Source: Xanthomonas hyacinthi (GTDB lineage Bacteria > Pseudomonadota > Gammaproteobacteria > Xanthomonadales > Xanthomonadaceae). From it: a stretch of DNA of 64,000 bases. Where the stretch lies: assembly GCF_009769165.1 (NCBI RefSeq), contig NZ_CP043476.1, positions 620,001 through 684,000 of the forward strand, read 5' to 3'. The notes under the pieces are model-generated. The model was not told the origin of the DNA, did no database searches, and saw nothing but the letters and a program-made list of their open reading frames with translations. Positions 9,278 to 19,814 of this stretch are shown here, one piece after another. The translations under genes were made by a program, and so were the position numbers. Within the stretch, counting starts at the first letter, position 1. The number at the start of each line of letters is the position of its first letter.

Positions 9278-10108
9278 GGGCGTGTCATCAATTAAGCAGG
9301 ATGACAGAGGCGATCCAGTAAATCGCGCCGAGGAAGTTGCCGGCGGTCTTGTCGTATCGGGTGGCAATGGCCCGGTACTGCTTGAGTTTGGCAAAGAAGT
9401 TCTCGATCAGGTGTCGATCCTTGTACAGCACCCGGTCGTAGTCGCGCTGCACTTTGCGCGTTGGATGGGAGGGGATGACAATCTGCGTCCCCTGCCGCTG
9501 CATCGGCTCGATGACACGTGCCCTGGCATCGTAGGCGCGGTCAGCGAGCAGGGCGCCGACCGACAGTTGCGACAGCAACGCATCTGCACCTTCCAGATCC
9601 GACGCCTGGCCTGCGGTCAGATGAAACGCCACCGGATTGCCCAGTGCATCGACCACGGCGTGGATCTTGCTGCTTAGCCCGCCTCGGCTGCGTCCGATGG
9701 CCTGCGGCGCCCCCCTTTTGCCCCGGCGCTGTGCTGATGCGCCCGGACGATGGTGCTGTCGATCATCGCGTACTCATTGTCCGCCTCCTCTGACAGGGCG
9801 TGGAACACGCGTTGCCAGACGCCGGACCGGCTCCAGCGGCTATGCCGCAGGTGGATCACGCGGAAGTCGCCGAAGCGCTCAGGCAGATCCCGCCAGGGGA
9901 TGCCGGCTCGGTAGCGGTAGAGCACGGCTTCGACAAACAGCCGGTTGTCCTTGGCGGTCACACCCACATGGCCGGCTCGGCCGGGGAGCAGGTCACGGAT
10001 GCGATCCCACTGATCGTCTCGCAGGGCGTAGCGGCGTGCCATTGCAGGGGTGTGCAGGAAAGAAAGGGGCAACAAGCATCGCCTATCCGAACAATTGATG
10101 ACAATCCC
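9278..10108 (-). mobile_element. IS5-family insertion sequence (IS427-like group), 831 bp
   Basis: Terminal inverted repeats read GGGCGTGTCATCAATT on the left and GGGATTGTCATCAATT on the right, matching at 13 of 16 positions. Both ends are flanked by TA (CTAG if the outer G/C is counted), the target preference of IS427-group elements. Size and the two overlapping transposase frames fit the group. It separates the iron locus from the phosphotransferase pseudogene. Confidence 0.9.
9288..10042 (-). CDS. IS5-family transposase, two frames joined by -1 frameshift
   Basis: DDE transposase of about 251 aa if the frames are joined. Frame one (10042 to 9674) starts MARRYALRDDQWDRI and contains the first catalytic Asp in the IDSTIVRAHQH motif. 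Frame two (ending at 9288) begins in the KIHAVVDALGNP region and carries the second Asp (LLADRAYDA) and the Y-R-E-like segment rendered YKDRHLIENFFAKLK, with the catalytic Glu. The switch falls at an A4G6 run near 9705-9720, a typical slippery site, so this is more likely programmed frameshifting than decay. Probably functional. Confidence 0.85.
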
Positions 10109-10340
10109 TAGCCTGCGATGCCGCCGTCGGCGTATGCAACGCGCACGCGGCAATGGCCTTTGGCCACTTGCCGAGTGGACTGCATCGACCCGCACGCTCC
10201 CTTGGTCGATGTGCGGCGGCACCGGCCAGCGCTCGGCGGCATTGGCGCATCAACCGACACCGCGCATCTTCGCTGCCAGCCCAGTGCGGTCCGGGGTGCG
10301 CGATCGTGCGGACGGCATACGCGCGCCGCCGGATGATCGC
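10109..10340. other. Non-coding flank between IS and pseudogene
   Basis: No supported gene, terminator or clear promoter. The sequence is GC-rich with open frames in several phases but no family resemblance. Confidence 0.4.
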
Positions 10341-11547
10341 TTGCCAACAAGTACCTCGCCCCGAAACATCAATGAAGATCTCCATCGACTGTTTGCCGCA
10401 ACACCGCAGCATTGCCCAGTCTTGCGAGCTCATCGAGCGCGCGCCATTGAGTGCTGGATGCCGGTGCTGAACCAGCTTCGACAGACGTTCCGATTGCCTG
10501 GCGATCAGTGGACGCGGCTCCCGGAGGGTGCCAATGCCTTGTTCCAGCTTGGTGGCGAGGTGATCGTCAAGTTGGCGCCACCCAATTGGCGCCGGCAAGG
10601 CGAAAAAGAACGCATCGTCGCACCGTTGTTGCACGGCAAATTATCGCTGGAGACGCCCCGCTTCATTGGCGGCGGAGTCGTCGACAATTGGGCCTTCGTG
10701 ATTTCCAGCCGTCTGCACGGCACCTCGCTGGCCGGCCTCTGGCCGTCGCTGGAGATAGGCCAGAAGCAGTCGATCATGCGGCAGGTTGGGGGAGCTGATG
10801 CGCGAGCTGCACGGCGTCGCGTTCGATGACGCCATCGCGATCCGGGTGGATTGGCGGCACTACATCGACACGTTCATTGCCGACTGCACTGCGCGGCACC
10901 GGCGCAATGCGATGCCCGCCCATCTCGCAGAGCAAGCCCTGCCCCACCTCGCGGCGGCAGGCGATTTTTCGCCGCCGGCGCAGCCACGCCTGATCCACAT
11001 GGACATCCACCCGTGGAATCTGCTGGCGCGCAACGCGCAAGGGCATTGGACCCTGAGCGGCCTGATCGATTTCGGCGATGCGATCGTCGGCAACAACGAC
11101 CTGTTCGAGGCGCTGACGCCGCCGATCTTCATGGCGCAAAGCAACCCGCTCTTGGTGAAGGCACTGCTCGACGCCTGCGGCTTGCTCGACGTGTGCGATG
11201 CGCCGACCCTGCGGCGGCAGCTCAAGCTCATGGCCACCGCGTTGATCCGGCCCGATTCCGACCTCGGCTTTTGCATGCAGCAGGTCCCCATCGACGGTCC
11301 TCGTGCAACATGGGAACAGATCGCCTTGCAGATATTTCCTGTGCGAGTCGAGGCAGCAGGTGAAATCGCATGGAGCGCGATGGCGCGGTCGATCGCCGGC
11401 GCTGCGAGTGGCGGGGCACGCTGCCAGCGCAGCCGGCCGGCGACATGGGCCGTGCGGCGAACGGCGCGCAAGCCGAACACGACCAGTCTTAGCGGACGCG
11501 TGGAAGCGACCGCATGCCACCAATGCGCTGCGCTCCGGTTTGCGTGA
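10341..11547 (+). pseudogene. Phosphotransferase (APH-like kinase fold), frameshifted
   Basis: Remnant of an aminoglycoside-phosphotransferase-superfamily kinase. The N-terminal half (RLPEGANALFQLGGEVIVKL, a P-loop-like strand with the ATP-binding Lys) is in one frame and ends at 10829. The C-terminal half, with the catalytic HMDIHPWN and the metal-binding IDFGD motifs, is in the +1 frame. The break is a run of five G at 10788-10792; four G would restore one reading frame (RQV then GELMRELHGV). The first start may be TTG 10341 or ATG 10458. The change could be a true inactivating mutation or a homopolymer error. Substrate unknown. Confidence 0.75.
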
Positions 11548-11754
11548 AGTACGGGCGCGCAGTCAGGCCTATAGCGCAGGCTTGTGAGTCCATGCCGCCA
11601 TGCGCAGGCCTACACCGCCGACACGCGCACCGAGCGCGTCGATAGTGCACGGCATTGCACAGACGACCCTTAGGCCGCGTTGTCCCTGGCGAGGCGCACG
11701 CGCCGCGTGCCATCGGCGGGCGAACGGTCCGCCGCATTGGGCGGACCGTCGCGG

Positions 11755-12441
11755 TCAGGCGGCGACGGAGAACGAGGTCGACGCGCTGACGCCGCTGGCG
11801 AAGCTGCGGTATTGGTTCGACGCCAGTTGGGCCAGCAAGGCATAGGCATCCTGCGCGCTGCTGCTGTCGCTGCTGGAACTGGAACCCGAACCGGCGCTGG
11901 CGGCGTCGCTGCCCTCGGCGCCCCGCGGCGACGGACCCATCGGGCGCATGCCGTCCTTCAGCTCCTGCAGGCTGATCCCCCCATCCTGATCGCTGTCGAG
12001 CGTGGCGAACAGATCGCTGCTGTCGCTGCCCTGGCTGGCCGCGCTCAGCTCCTCGCTGCTGATGGTGCCGTCGCCATCGGTGTCCAGACTGCCGAGCAGC
12101 GACTCGGCATCCACCTTGTCGCCGCCATCAGCACGCGGCGGCGGCAAGGCTTGGGCGAACTCGCGTTCGCTGACGGTGCCGCCGCCGTCCTGATCGAGCA
12201 GGCCAAGCAGGGCGTCGATATCGATGCTCGAACTGCTGTCGCTGTCGCTGTCGCTGGACTTCAACGCCGCACTCAGCTCGGAACCGCTGAGGCTGCCGTC
12301 GCTGTCGCCGTCGATGCTCTTGAACAATTGCTGGAGCGGATTCTGCTGTTCGGCCTGGGCCGTCTGCGTGAGCGCCCCGCCGGCGGTACCGGTGCGGCTG
12401 GCGGCATAGGCCGAACCGCCACTGCTGATGCTGCTGATCAT
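11755..12441 (-). CDS. EF-hand calcium-binding protein (four EF-hands)
   Basis: Acidic Ser/Asp-rich protein of 228 aa with four EF-hand loops: DGDSDGSLSGSE (about residues 45-56), DQDGGGTVSERE (83-94), DTDGDGTISSEE (119-130) and DSDQDGGISLQE (148-159). All keep the D-x-D/N-x-D/G spacing and terminal Glu. There is no signal peptide or membrane segment. The Ser-rich linker (SSSSDSSSA) and the SDSDSDSS tract come from GCTGTC-type repeats. A proposed Xanthomonas effector, XopAW, is an EF-hand protein of similar size, but I see no PIP box here, so effector identity is only a possibility. It may buffer or sense calcium. An inverted repeat lies about 90-140 bp upstream. Confidence 0.85.
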   Translation of the reverse strand: MISSISSGGSAYAASRTGTAGGALTQTAQAEQQNPLQQLFKSIDGDSDGSLSGSELSAALKSSDSDSDSSSSIDIDALLGLLDQDGGGTVSEREFAQALPPPRADGGDKVDAESLLGSLDTDGDGTISSEELSAASQGSDSSDLFATLDSDQDGGISLQELKDGMRPMGPSPRGAEGSDAASAGSGSSSSSDSSSAQDAYALLAQLASNQYRSFASGVSASTSFSVAA

Positions 12442-12528
12442 GCTGACCCCCTGTGGTCACGAAGTGCAGTCGTGGAATGCAGCCGTCGCTGCGGTCATGG
12501 CTGTGCCGACGCGGCAACCCGACGCAGG

Positions 12529-12579
12529 CAGTGTCGATGCAGAATTTGTCAGCAGGATATCGGCTTTGTATCGACACTG
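12529..12579. promoter_or_regulatory. Long-spaced 10-bp inverted repeat upstream of the EF-hand gene
   Basis: CAGTGTCGAT at 12529-12538 and ATCGACACTG at 12570-12579 form a perfect 10-bp dyad with centres about 41 bp apart (four helical turns). It lies in the 360-bp non-coding gap 12442-12801 in front of the minus-strand EF-hand gene. It could be a looped operator or part of a promoter; nothing else in the gap is recognised. Confidence 0.45.
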
Positions 12580-12801
12580 AAACATGCCATGCATATCGCC
12601 CTGCCAGGGCCGGCCGACCCGTTGCGGAGCGGGGCGTCGCCGCGCTTGCTGGATGCGTGTCGCGCGCATGCCCGGAACCGGCGGAGCCGTCGCAGCAGCG
12701 GCCGCATAGGCCAGCCACGGCAGGCGCCGACGGCAGCTGGCGCGACACCCCGCAGGGCCGGCTAGGCCGCCACCCCGGCGACGCCGGCCGCGTGCGGCGG
12801 A

Positions 12802-13581
12802 TCAACGTGCGGCGGGCATCCCCAGCCGATGCGGCTCGAACAGATAGCCCTTGCCACGTACGGTGCGGATCCATTGCGGCACCAGCGGGTCGTCGCCCAG
12901 CTTCTGCCGCAGCCGCGAGACCTGCAGGTCGATGCCGCGACCGCCCTGGGGAACGCTGCCGTCGCTGTCGCCGATCGCCGCCCGCAGGTCCTCGCGGCTG
13001 AGCACGTTGCCGGGTTGCTCGAGGAACACCGCCATCAGCCGCAGTTCGCCGGGCGACAACGGGATCGCGCGGCCATCCGGGGCCACCGCCTGGTGCCGAT
13101 AGGCATCGACCTGCCATGCCCCGTCCTGCGGCGACGCTGGCGCCGGCGCCACACGGGTACGCCGCAGCACCGCGTTGAGCCGCGCCACCAGCTCGCGCAA
13201 GTCCAGCGGCCGGGTCAGGTAGTCGTCCGCGCCCAGGTCCAGACCGATCACGCGATCCACCGGCTCGGCCTGGTCGGCCATCATCACGATCGCGATGCCG
13301 CCGCGGTCGCGCAGCTGCCGGCACAGGTTCAGCCCTTCGCCGCCGCTGAGGCCGGCATTGAGCAGCACCGCGTCATAGTGATCGGCCGCCAGCTGCGCAT
13401 ACAGCTGCGCGCCGTTTTCGGCATCGCGCGCCTGCAAGTTGAAAAGCGCCAGATAATCGCGAATCCGGTCGCGCAAGGCTGCGTCGTCGTCCACCACCAC
13501 CACTTTCGCCAACCACCTGCTGTTGTCCGAGGCCACCTGTTCGTTCCGGTCCACGGCTCCGGGATAGCCGCGTTCGCGCAT
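12802..13581 (-). CDS. OmpR-family response regulator with degenerate receiver
   Basis: DNA-binding regulator of 259 aa: receiver domain (about residues 26-140) and OmpR winged helix (about 160-250, with SRLRQKLGDD and IRTVRGKGYLFEP). The acidic pocket D31-D33 is present, but the phospho-acceptor position is Asn75 (YDAVLLNAG), the switch Thr/Ser is Met101 and the conserved Lys is Arg124 (YLTRP). The receiver is therefore unlikely to be controlled by Asp phosphorylation. No histidine kinase gene is nearby. The ATG at 13581 is used; a GTG some 15 codons later is possible. Targets unknown. Confidence 0.88.
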   Translation of the reverse strand: MRERGYPGAVDRNEQVASDNSRWLAKVVVVDDDAALRDRIRDYLALFNLQARDAENGAQLYAQLAADHYDAVLLNAGLSGGEGLNLCRQLRDRGGIAIVMMADQAEPVDRVIGLDLGADDYLTRPLDLRELVARLNAVLRRTRVAPAPASPQDGAWQVDAYRHQAVAPDGRAIPLSPGELRLMAVFLEQPGNVLSREDLRAAIGDSDGSVPQGGRGIDLQVSRLRQKLGDDPLVPQWIRTVRGKGYLFEPHRLGMPAAR

Positions 13582-13633
13582 TGGACGCGGTCGGCGGCAA
13601 CGCTGCAAGCGCCGCGCGCGCGCTGCCGGCGGC

Positions 13634-14245
13634 TCAGTCGGCGGGCGTCGGCAACGGTTCGATGCGGATCGCCAGCAACTCGCCACCACCGCTCAAAGCG
13701 AAGCGCTGCCTGGCGTTGGCGTTCAACCAGGCACTGTCGCCGGCGGCCAGCGGCGGCAATCCGCAGTCCGTATCGAACCGCGCCTGCCCTGCCAGAAGAT
13801 GAACGACCCAACCGATTCCCGGCTCGGCGAAGAACAGCATCGGCCCGACCAGCGGCCGGTGCAGCAGTTGGGTACGCAGGCGATCGCGGTGCCACATCAG
13901 GTTGAAGTCGTGGGTGGGGCCGTCGAGCAGTTCGCCGCGCAGCGGTCGCTCGCCGGCGAAGCGCAGCCGCGCATAGGGCGGCTCCAGCAGATGCACCGCG
14001 CCGTCGTCGAAGCGCAGGCGCAGGCCGGCGCCGCGCAGCAGCACCAGTTCCCGGTCGATGCCGGGGAAGCTGGAAAAGGCCGCGTCCTGCGCGATCTCGG
14101 CGATCGACAGGCGCAGCAGCCAGTCGTCGCTGCCGGGCTGCAGCAGGCGCAGGATCTCCCGGGTCCAGCCCAGTCCGTTGCGCCAGCGCTCGCGGCGGTA
14201 GTCGTTGGCGGGGATCACCCGCGAAGGCATGTTGCACCAGTCCAT
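13634..14245 (-). CDS. HutD/Ves family protein
   Basis: Cupin-fold protein of about 203 aa related to HutD and E. coli Ves. Recognisable features are the N-terminal R-V-I-P-A-x-D-Y followed by WRNGLGWTREI, the S-x-A-E-I strand, the FPGIDRELVLLRG segment and the DFNLMWHR motif. HutD is linked to histidine utilisation in other bacteria, but no hut genes are in this window. Start is uncertain: ATG 14245 or ATG 14230 (MPSRVIPAN). It lies 52 bp upstream of the response regulator in the same direction and may share a transcript with it. Confidence 0.82.
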   Translation of the reverse strand: MDWCNMPSRVIPANDYRRERWRNGLGWTREILRLLQPGSDDWLLRLSIAEIAQDAAFSSFPGIDRELVLLRGAGLRLRFDDGAVHLLEPPYARLRFAGERPLRGELLDGPTHDFNLMWHRDRLRTQLLHRPLVGPMLFFAEPGIGWVVHLLAGQARFDTDCGLPPLAAGDSAWLNANARQRFALSGGGELLAIRIEPLPTPAD

Positions 14246-14490
14246 CGGCGCATTCTGCACGATCGGGTGGCCGGAGCCGGACACACCGACTCTGGCGGGC
14301 GTTAACTATCCGCTCGGCGGCGCGTGGGCGCGATCGGTGCCGAAGGAGCGCCACCCGGACGCCTTGCGCGGATCGCCACTGGCCATCGGCTGTCCGGCGC
14401 CACGACACCGCTTCGCGCCGCAAGCAGCGATGGCAAGCGAGATCGGTGGGAGTATCCGGCAGGGGCCAACCAACAAAAACCATCGCCCAT

Positions 14491-14536
14491 AAAAAACGTC
14501 GCCCGGCTGCACGTCATTGTGCAACACCGGGCGACG
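14491..14536 (-). terminator. Intrinsic terminator (minus strand)
   Basis: Perfect 10-bp stem CGTCGCCCGG (14497-14506) / CCGGGCGACG (14527-14536) with an inner TGCAC/GTGCA stem. On the minus strand it is followed by six T (14491-14496). It would end transcripts coming from the ComEA-like gene or from an unannotated RNA starting about 14.64 kb. The gap 14246-14673 shows no protein gene. Confidence 0.85.
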
Positions 14537-14646
14537 ATGTACGTCCATGTCGGCTTCTTGCCTCCCCCTGGGCATCCTGCTCAGTGAGGTCGCGACCGCG
14601 CGTCCTGCGCCAGCCGTATCATTTTCCTTTCAATCCCTTTAATGCT

Positions 14647-14680
14647 TTAAATCCGTTTAACGCTTAAATCCGTTTAACGC
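14647..14680. repeat. Tandem 17-bp direct repeat at the end of the ComEA-like gene
   Basis: TTAAATCCGTTTAACGC occurs twice, back to back and identical (14647-14663, 14664-14680), preceded by a degenerate third unit. The stop codon of the minus-strand gene is inside the second copy. AT-rich in a GC-rich setting, so it may contain promoter elements for a minus-strand RNA ending at the terminator near 14.5 kb. Confidence 0.7.
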
Positions 14681-15006
14681 CTTTCCACCGGCTTGGCGGC
14701 TGCCGTCCTGGCTGCCGTCGGCGTGGTCGCCTTCGTGGCTCCCACTTCGATCCGGTCGTGGTTCCGTTCGACCGTCTTGAGTCCGATTCCCTTCACCAGC
14801 GCCAGGTCCTCGACGCTTTTGAAGGGCCCGTGTGCCTGTCGGTAGTCGACGATCGCCTGTGCCTTGGAGGCACCCACGTTCAGCAACACCCGGTCGATTT
14901 CCGCTGCGCCAGCGGAGTTGATGTTGACCTTGTCCGCGGCGAGCGCGGAACCGGTCAGCAGCAAGGCCAGGACCAGAGACTTCAGGACCACGATAAAAGA
15001 CTGCAT
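14674..15006 (-). CDS. ComEA-like helix-hairpin-helix protein
   Basis: Secreted DNA-binding protein of 110 aa. A signal peptide (about residues 1-23, ending GSALA-ADK) is followed by a single HhH domain starting VNINSAGAAEIDRVL, with the hairpin motif SVEDLALVKGIGLKTVER, and an Ala/Thr-rich tail. The layout matches periplasmic ComEA-type proteins that pull in DNA during natural transformation; function here is inferred. A good AGGAG ribosome site lies before the ATG at 15006, which excludes the longer frame to 15081. A strong terminator lies about 140 bp beyond the stop. Confidence 0.88.
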   Translation of the reverse strand: MQSFIVVLKSLVLALLLTGSALAADKVNINSAGAAEIDRVLLNVGASKAQAIVDYRQAHGPFKSVEDLALVKGIGLKTVERNHDRIEVGATKATTPTAARTAAAKPVERR

Positions 15007-15213
15007 GGCAACACTCCTTGTGACTTGGATGGGGACTTCACCGGCCTCTCCTGCCGGTGTCGAAAGCATCCCTCGCCACATGGGTACAGCCTATCGCCAA
15101 CGCCCTTTCCAAACAGCAGGTAAACGGCGCGTCAACGTGTAGGAAAAACCCTACACGGGCGCCGCGGCGTAGAATGGACGCCATCATTTTTGCGACATAT
15201 GCCGGAGTTCCCG

Positions 15214-16704
15214 ATGGACAGCGCCAAGATCGACCGTTTCTTGAGCGAGAAGTGGGACGACGACATCGTCCCGCAACTGGTCGATTACATCCGCATCCCC
15301 AACAAGTCGCCGATGTTCGATGCCGATTGGGCCGCCCACGGCTACATGGACGCTGCGGTGAAGCTGATGGCGCGCTGGGCGCGCGCGCAGGCGATCCCCG
15401 GCCTGCAGGTCGAGGTGGTGCAGTTGGAAGGACGCACGCCGCTGATCTATCTGGAAGTGCCGGCCACCGGCGCGGAGACCGGCGCGGACACGGTGCTGCT
15501 GTACGGGCACCTGGACAAGCAGCCGGAAATGACCGGCTGGGACGACGACCTGGGCCCGTGGACGCCGGTGCTCAAGGGCGAGCGCCTGTACGGCCGCGGC
15601 GGCGCCGACGACGGCTACGCGCTGTTCGGCTCGCTGGCCGCGATCCTGGCGCTGCACGACCAGGGCATCGCGCACGCGCGCTGCGTGGTGCTGATCGAGG
15701 CCTGCGAGGAATCGGGCAGCTACGACCTGCCCGCCTACGTCGACCACCTGGCCGAGCGCATCGGCAAGCCGTCGCTGGTGGTGTGCCTGGATTCGGGCTG
15801 CGGCAACTACGAGCAGCTGTGGTGCACCACCTCGCTGCGCGGCCTGGCCGGCGGCAACTTCAGCGTCAAGGTGCTCAGCGAAGGCGTGCATTCGGGCGAT
15901 GCGTCGGGCGTGGTGCCGTCCAGCTTCCGCGTACTGCGCGCGCTGCTGTCGCGGCTGGAGGACGAGGCCACCGGCAAGATCAAGGTCGAGGACCTGTATG
16001 CGGAGATTCCGGACGAACGCCTGGCGCAGGCGCGCGAGGTCGCCGCGGTGCTCGGCGACGCGGTCTACGGCAAGTTCCCGTTCCTGCCGGGGATGACCCC
16101 GATGCACGAGGATCTGACCGAGTTGGTGCTCAACCGCACCTGGCGCCCGGCGCTGTCGGTGACCGGCGCCGACGGCCTGCCGCCGCTGGCCGCGGCCGGC
16201 AACGTGCTGCGCCCGCAGACCGCGGTGAAGCTGTCGCTGCGCCTGCCGCCGACGCTGGACGGCAAGCGCGCCGGCGAGCTGCTGAAGGACGTGCTGCTGC
16301 GCGATCCGCCGTATGGCGCGCAGGTGGCGCTGGCGCTGGAGAAATCGTCCTCGGGCTGGAATGCGCCGGCGCAGTCGCCGTGGCTGACCGATGCGATCGA
16401 GGCCGCCTCGCAGGCCGCGTTCGGCAAGCCGGCGATGTACATGGGCGAAGGCGGCTCGATCCCGTTCATGGGCATGCTCGGCGAGAAGTTCCCCGACGCC
16501 CAGTTCATGATCACCGGCGTGCTCGGCCCGCATTCCAACGCGCACGGGCCCAACGAGTTCCTGCATATCCCGATGGGCAAGCGGGTCACCGCCTGCGTGT
16601 CGAAGGTGATTGCCGCGCACCATGCGGCCAGCGTGCGCGGCGCAACCACCGGCAGCGCCGCGGTGGCCGGCGGCGAGCAGCACGGCGGGCACGGCTGCTG
16701 CTGA
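15214..16704 (+). CDS. M20/M28-type metallopeptidase (dipeptidase)
   Basis: Zinc-dependent cytosolic peptidase of the M20 family, 496 aa. Visible metal-site motifs are YGHLDKQPE (first His), LYGRGGADDGYALF (bridging Asp region), EACEESGSYDL (catalytic and metal Glu pair) and LDSGCGNY; the lid/dimerisation domain follows, and GPHSNAHGPNEF supplies the last His. The start at 15214 has a CGGAG site seven bases upstream; ATG 15199 and TTG 15190 are alternatives. The C-terminus ends in an unusual Gly/His/Cys tail, EQHGGHGCC, which could bind metal. Likely role: dipeptide turnover. Confidence 0.9.
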   Translation: MDSAKIDRFLSEKWDDDIVPQLVDYIRIPNKSPMFDADWAAHGYMDAAVKLMARWARAQAIPGLQVEVVQLEGRTPLIYLEVPATGAETGADTVLLYGHLDKQPEMTGWDDDLGPWTPVLKGERLYGRGGADDGYALFGSLAAILALHDQGIAHARCVVLIEACEESGSYDLPAYVDHLAERIGKPSLVVCLDSGCGNYEQLWCTTSLRGLAGGNFSVKVLSEGVHSGDASGVVPSSFRVLRALLSRLEDEATGKIKVEDLYAEIPDERLAQAREVAAVLGDAVYGKFPFLPGMTPMHEDLTELVLNRTWRPALSVTGADGLPPLAAAGNVLRPQTAVKLSLRLPPTLDGKRAGELLKDVLLRDPPYGAQVALALEKSSSGWNAPAQSPWLTDAIEAASQAAFGKPAMYMGEGGSIPFMGMLGEKFPDAQFMITGVLGPHSNAHGPNEFLHIPMGKRVTACVSKVIAAHHAASVRGATTGSAAVAGGEQHGGHGCC

Positions 16705-16899
16705 GCCTGCGGCGGCCGTTGGCGACGGCGGCCGCCGCGCTCCGACTCGGTGCGCGGCGGGATTCGGGCAGTAGGCGGCGCGTGCGCAAGCTGTGCCTGC
16801 ACAGCCGCTTAAGGCCGTCGCCGGCCGCCACTTTCTGCACGCCGCATCGCGGCCGAATCTGGCACGATCCGCTTCCCTTCCACGTTCCGGTACGCCTCC

Positions 16900-17169
16900 A
16901 TGCACAACCTGTTCGGCAGCGACGGCTGGCTGTACGTCATCCTGGTCGGATTCGTGGTCGGCCTGCTGGCGCGTTTCCTGGGTCCGGGCGGCGGCCGCTC
17001 CGGCTGCCTGTTCACCGTGCTGCTCGGCATCGCCGGCGCGCTGGTGGCGGGCTGGTTCGGCCACTACATGGGCTGGTACAGCCGCGGCGAGCCGGCCGGC
17101 TTCCTCGGTGCACTGCTCGGCGCCATCGCCCTGCTCGCGCTGCTGCGGCTGTTCCTCGGCAGGCGCTGA
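16900..17169 (+). CDS. GlsB/YeaQ/YmgE-family small membrane protein
   Basis: Protein of 89 aa made of three hydrophobic helices (about residues 10-28, 36-52, 67-85) with Gly-rich turns (LGPGGGRSG). Pattern and length fit the transglycosylase-associated/GlsB stress-response family, whose biochemical role is unclear. The ATG at 16900 follows a short gap after the peptidase gene with no recognised terminator. Inner membrane location is inferred from hydrophobicity. Confidence 0.82.
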   Translation: MHNLFGSDGWLYVILVGFVVGLLARFLGPGGGRSGCLFTVLLGIAGALVAGWFGHYMGWYSRGEPAGFLGALLGAIALLALLRLFLGRR

Positions 17170-17241
17170 GTCCCGTTCGCGACTCGCCATGCCGGCGCCG
17201 CACGTTTACGCTGTGCGGCCAATGTCCGCCGCGGCGTGCCG

Positions 17242-19128
<1,887 letters not shown>

Positions 19129-19814
19129 CCCCTCCAACACCCGCCGCAAAAACGGCACCGTGACCCGCCGCTGCGCCGCCAGCGATGCGCGGTCCAGCCG
19201 TTCCAGCAGCGCGACCAGGCCGGCCAGGTCGCGGCCGGCATGGGTCAGCAGCCAGTCGAGCGCCGCGTCCTCCAGCACCAGGCCGCGGCGTTGCGCGCGC
19301 TCGCGCAGCACTGCGGCGCGGCCGGCATCGTCCAGCGGCGACAGCGCGATGCGCGTGCATTGCGCCAACCGCGAGCGCAGGTCGGGCAGGGTCAGCGCCA
19401 GCCCGTCGGGCATCGCCTGCGCGGTGTACAGCAGGGTCACCCCGGCGCTGCGCGCACGGTTGTGGAAATCGAACAGCGCCACTTCGTCCTCGCGCTGCCC
19501 GGCGATGGCTTCCAATCCGTCCAGCGCAACCTGGTCGCGCCCTTCCAGCGCTTCCAGCGCATCGCGCAGGCGCCCGGCCGCGGCCTGCAGCGGCAGGTAG
19601 GCGGCGCGGCGCCCGGCCTGCTCGGCCGCCGCGCACAGCGCCAGCGCCAGGTGGGTCTTGCCGGTGCCGGCGGTGCCGGACAGATAGATCCAGTCCACGT
19701 CGCGGCCGTCGGCGACGGCCTGCAATTGCGCCAGCAGCCCGGCCGGCGCGCCGACATAGCGGTCGAAGCGCTGTTCCGGCGGATAGCGCAACGCCAACGG
19801 CAGCTGCGGCACGC

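Noticed and set aside
10050..10340. Extended N-terminus of the phosphotransferase reaching into the IS
   Set aside because: The frame is open but crosses the IS boundary and has no family similarity before about 10341.
12442..12600. PIP box for the EF-hand gene
   Set aside because: One TTCGT occurs near the start codon but no second TTCGB lies 15 bases away.
14647..14680. Possible CRISPR-like repeat
   Set aside because: Only two adjacent 17-bp units without spacers.
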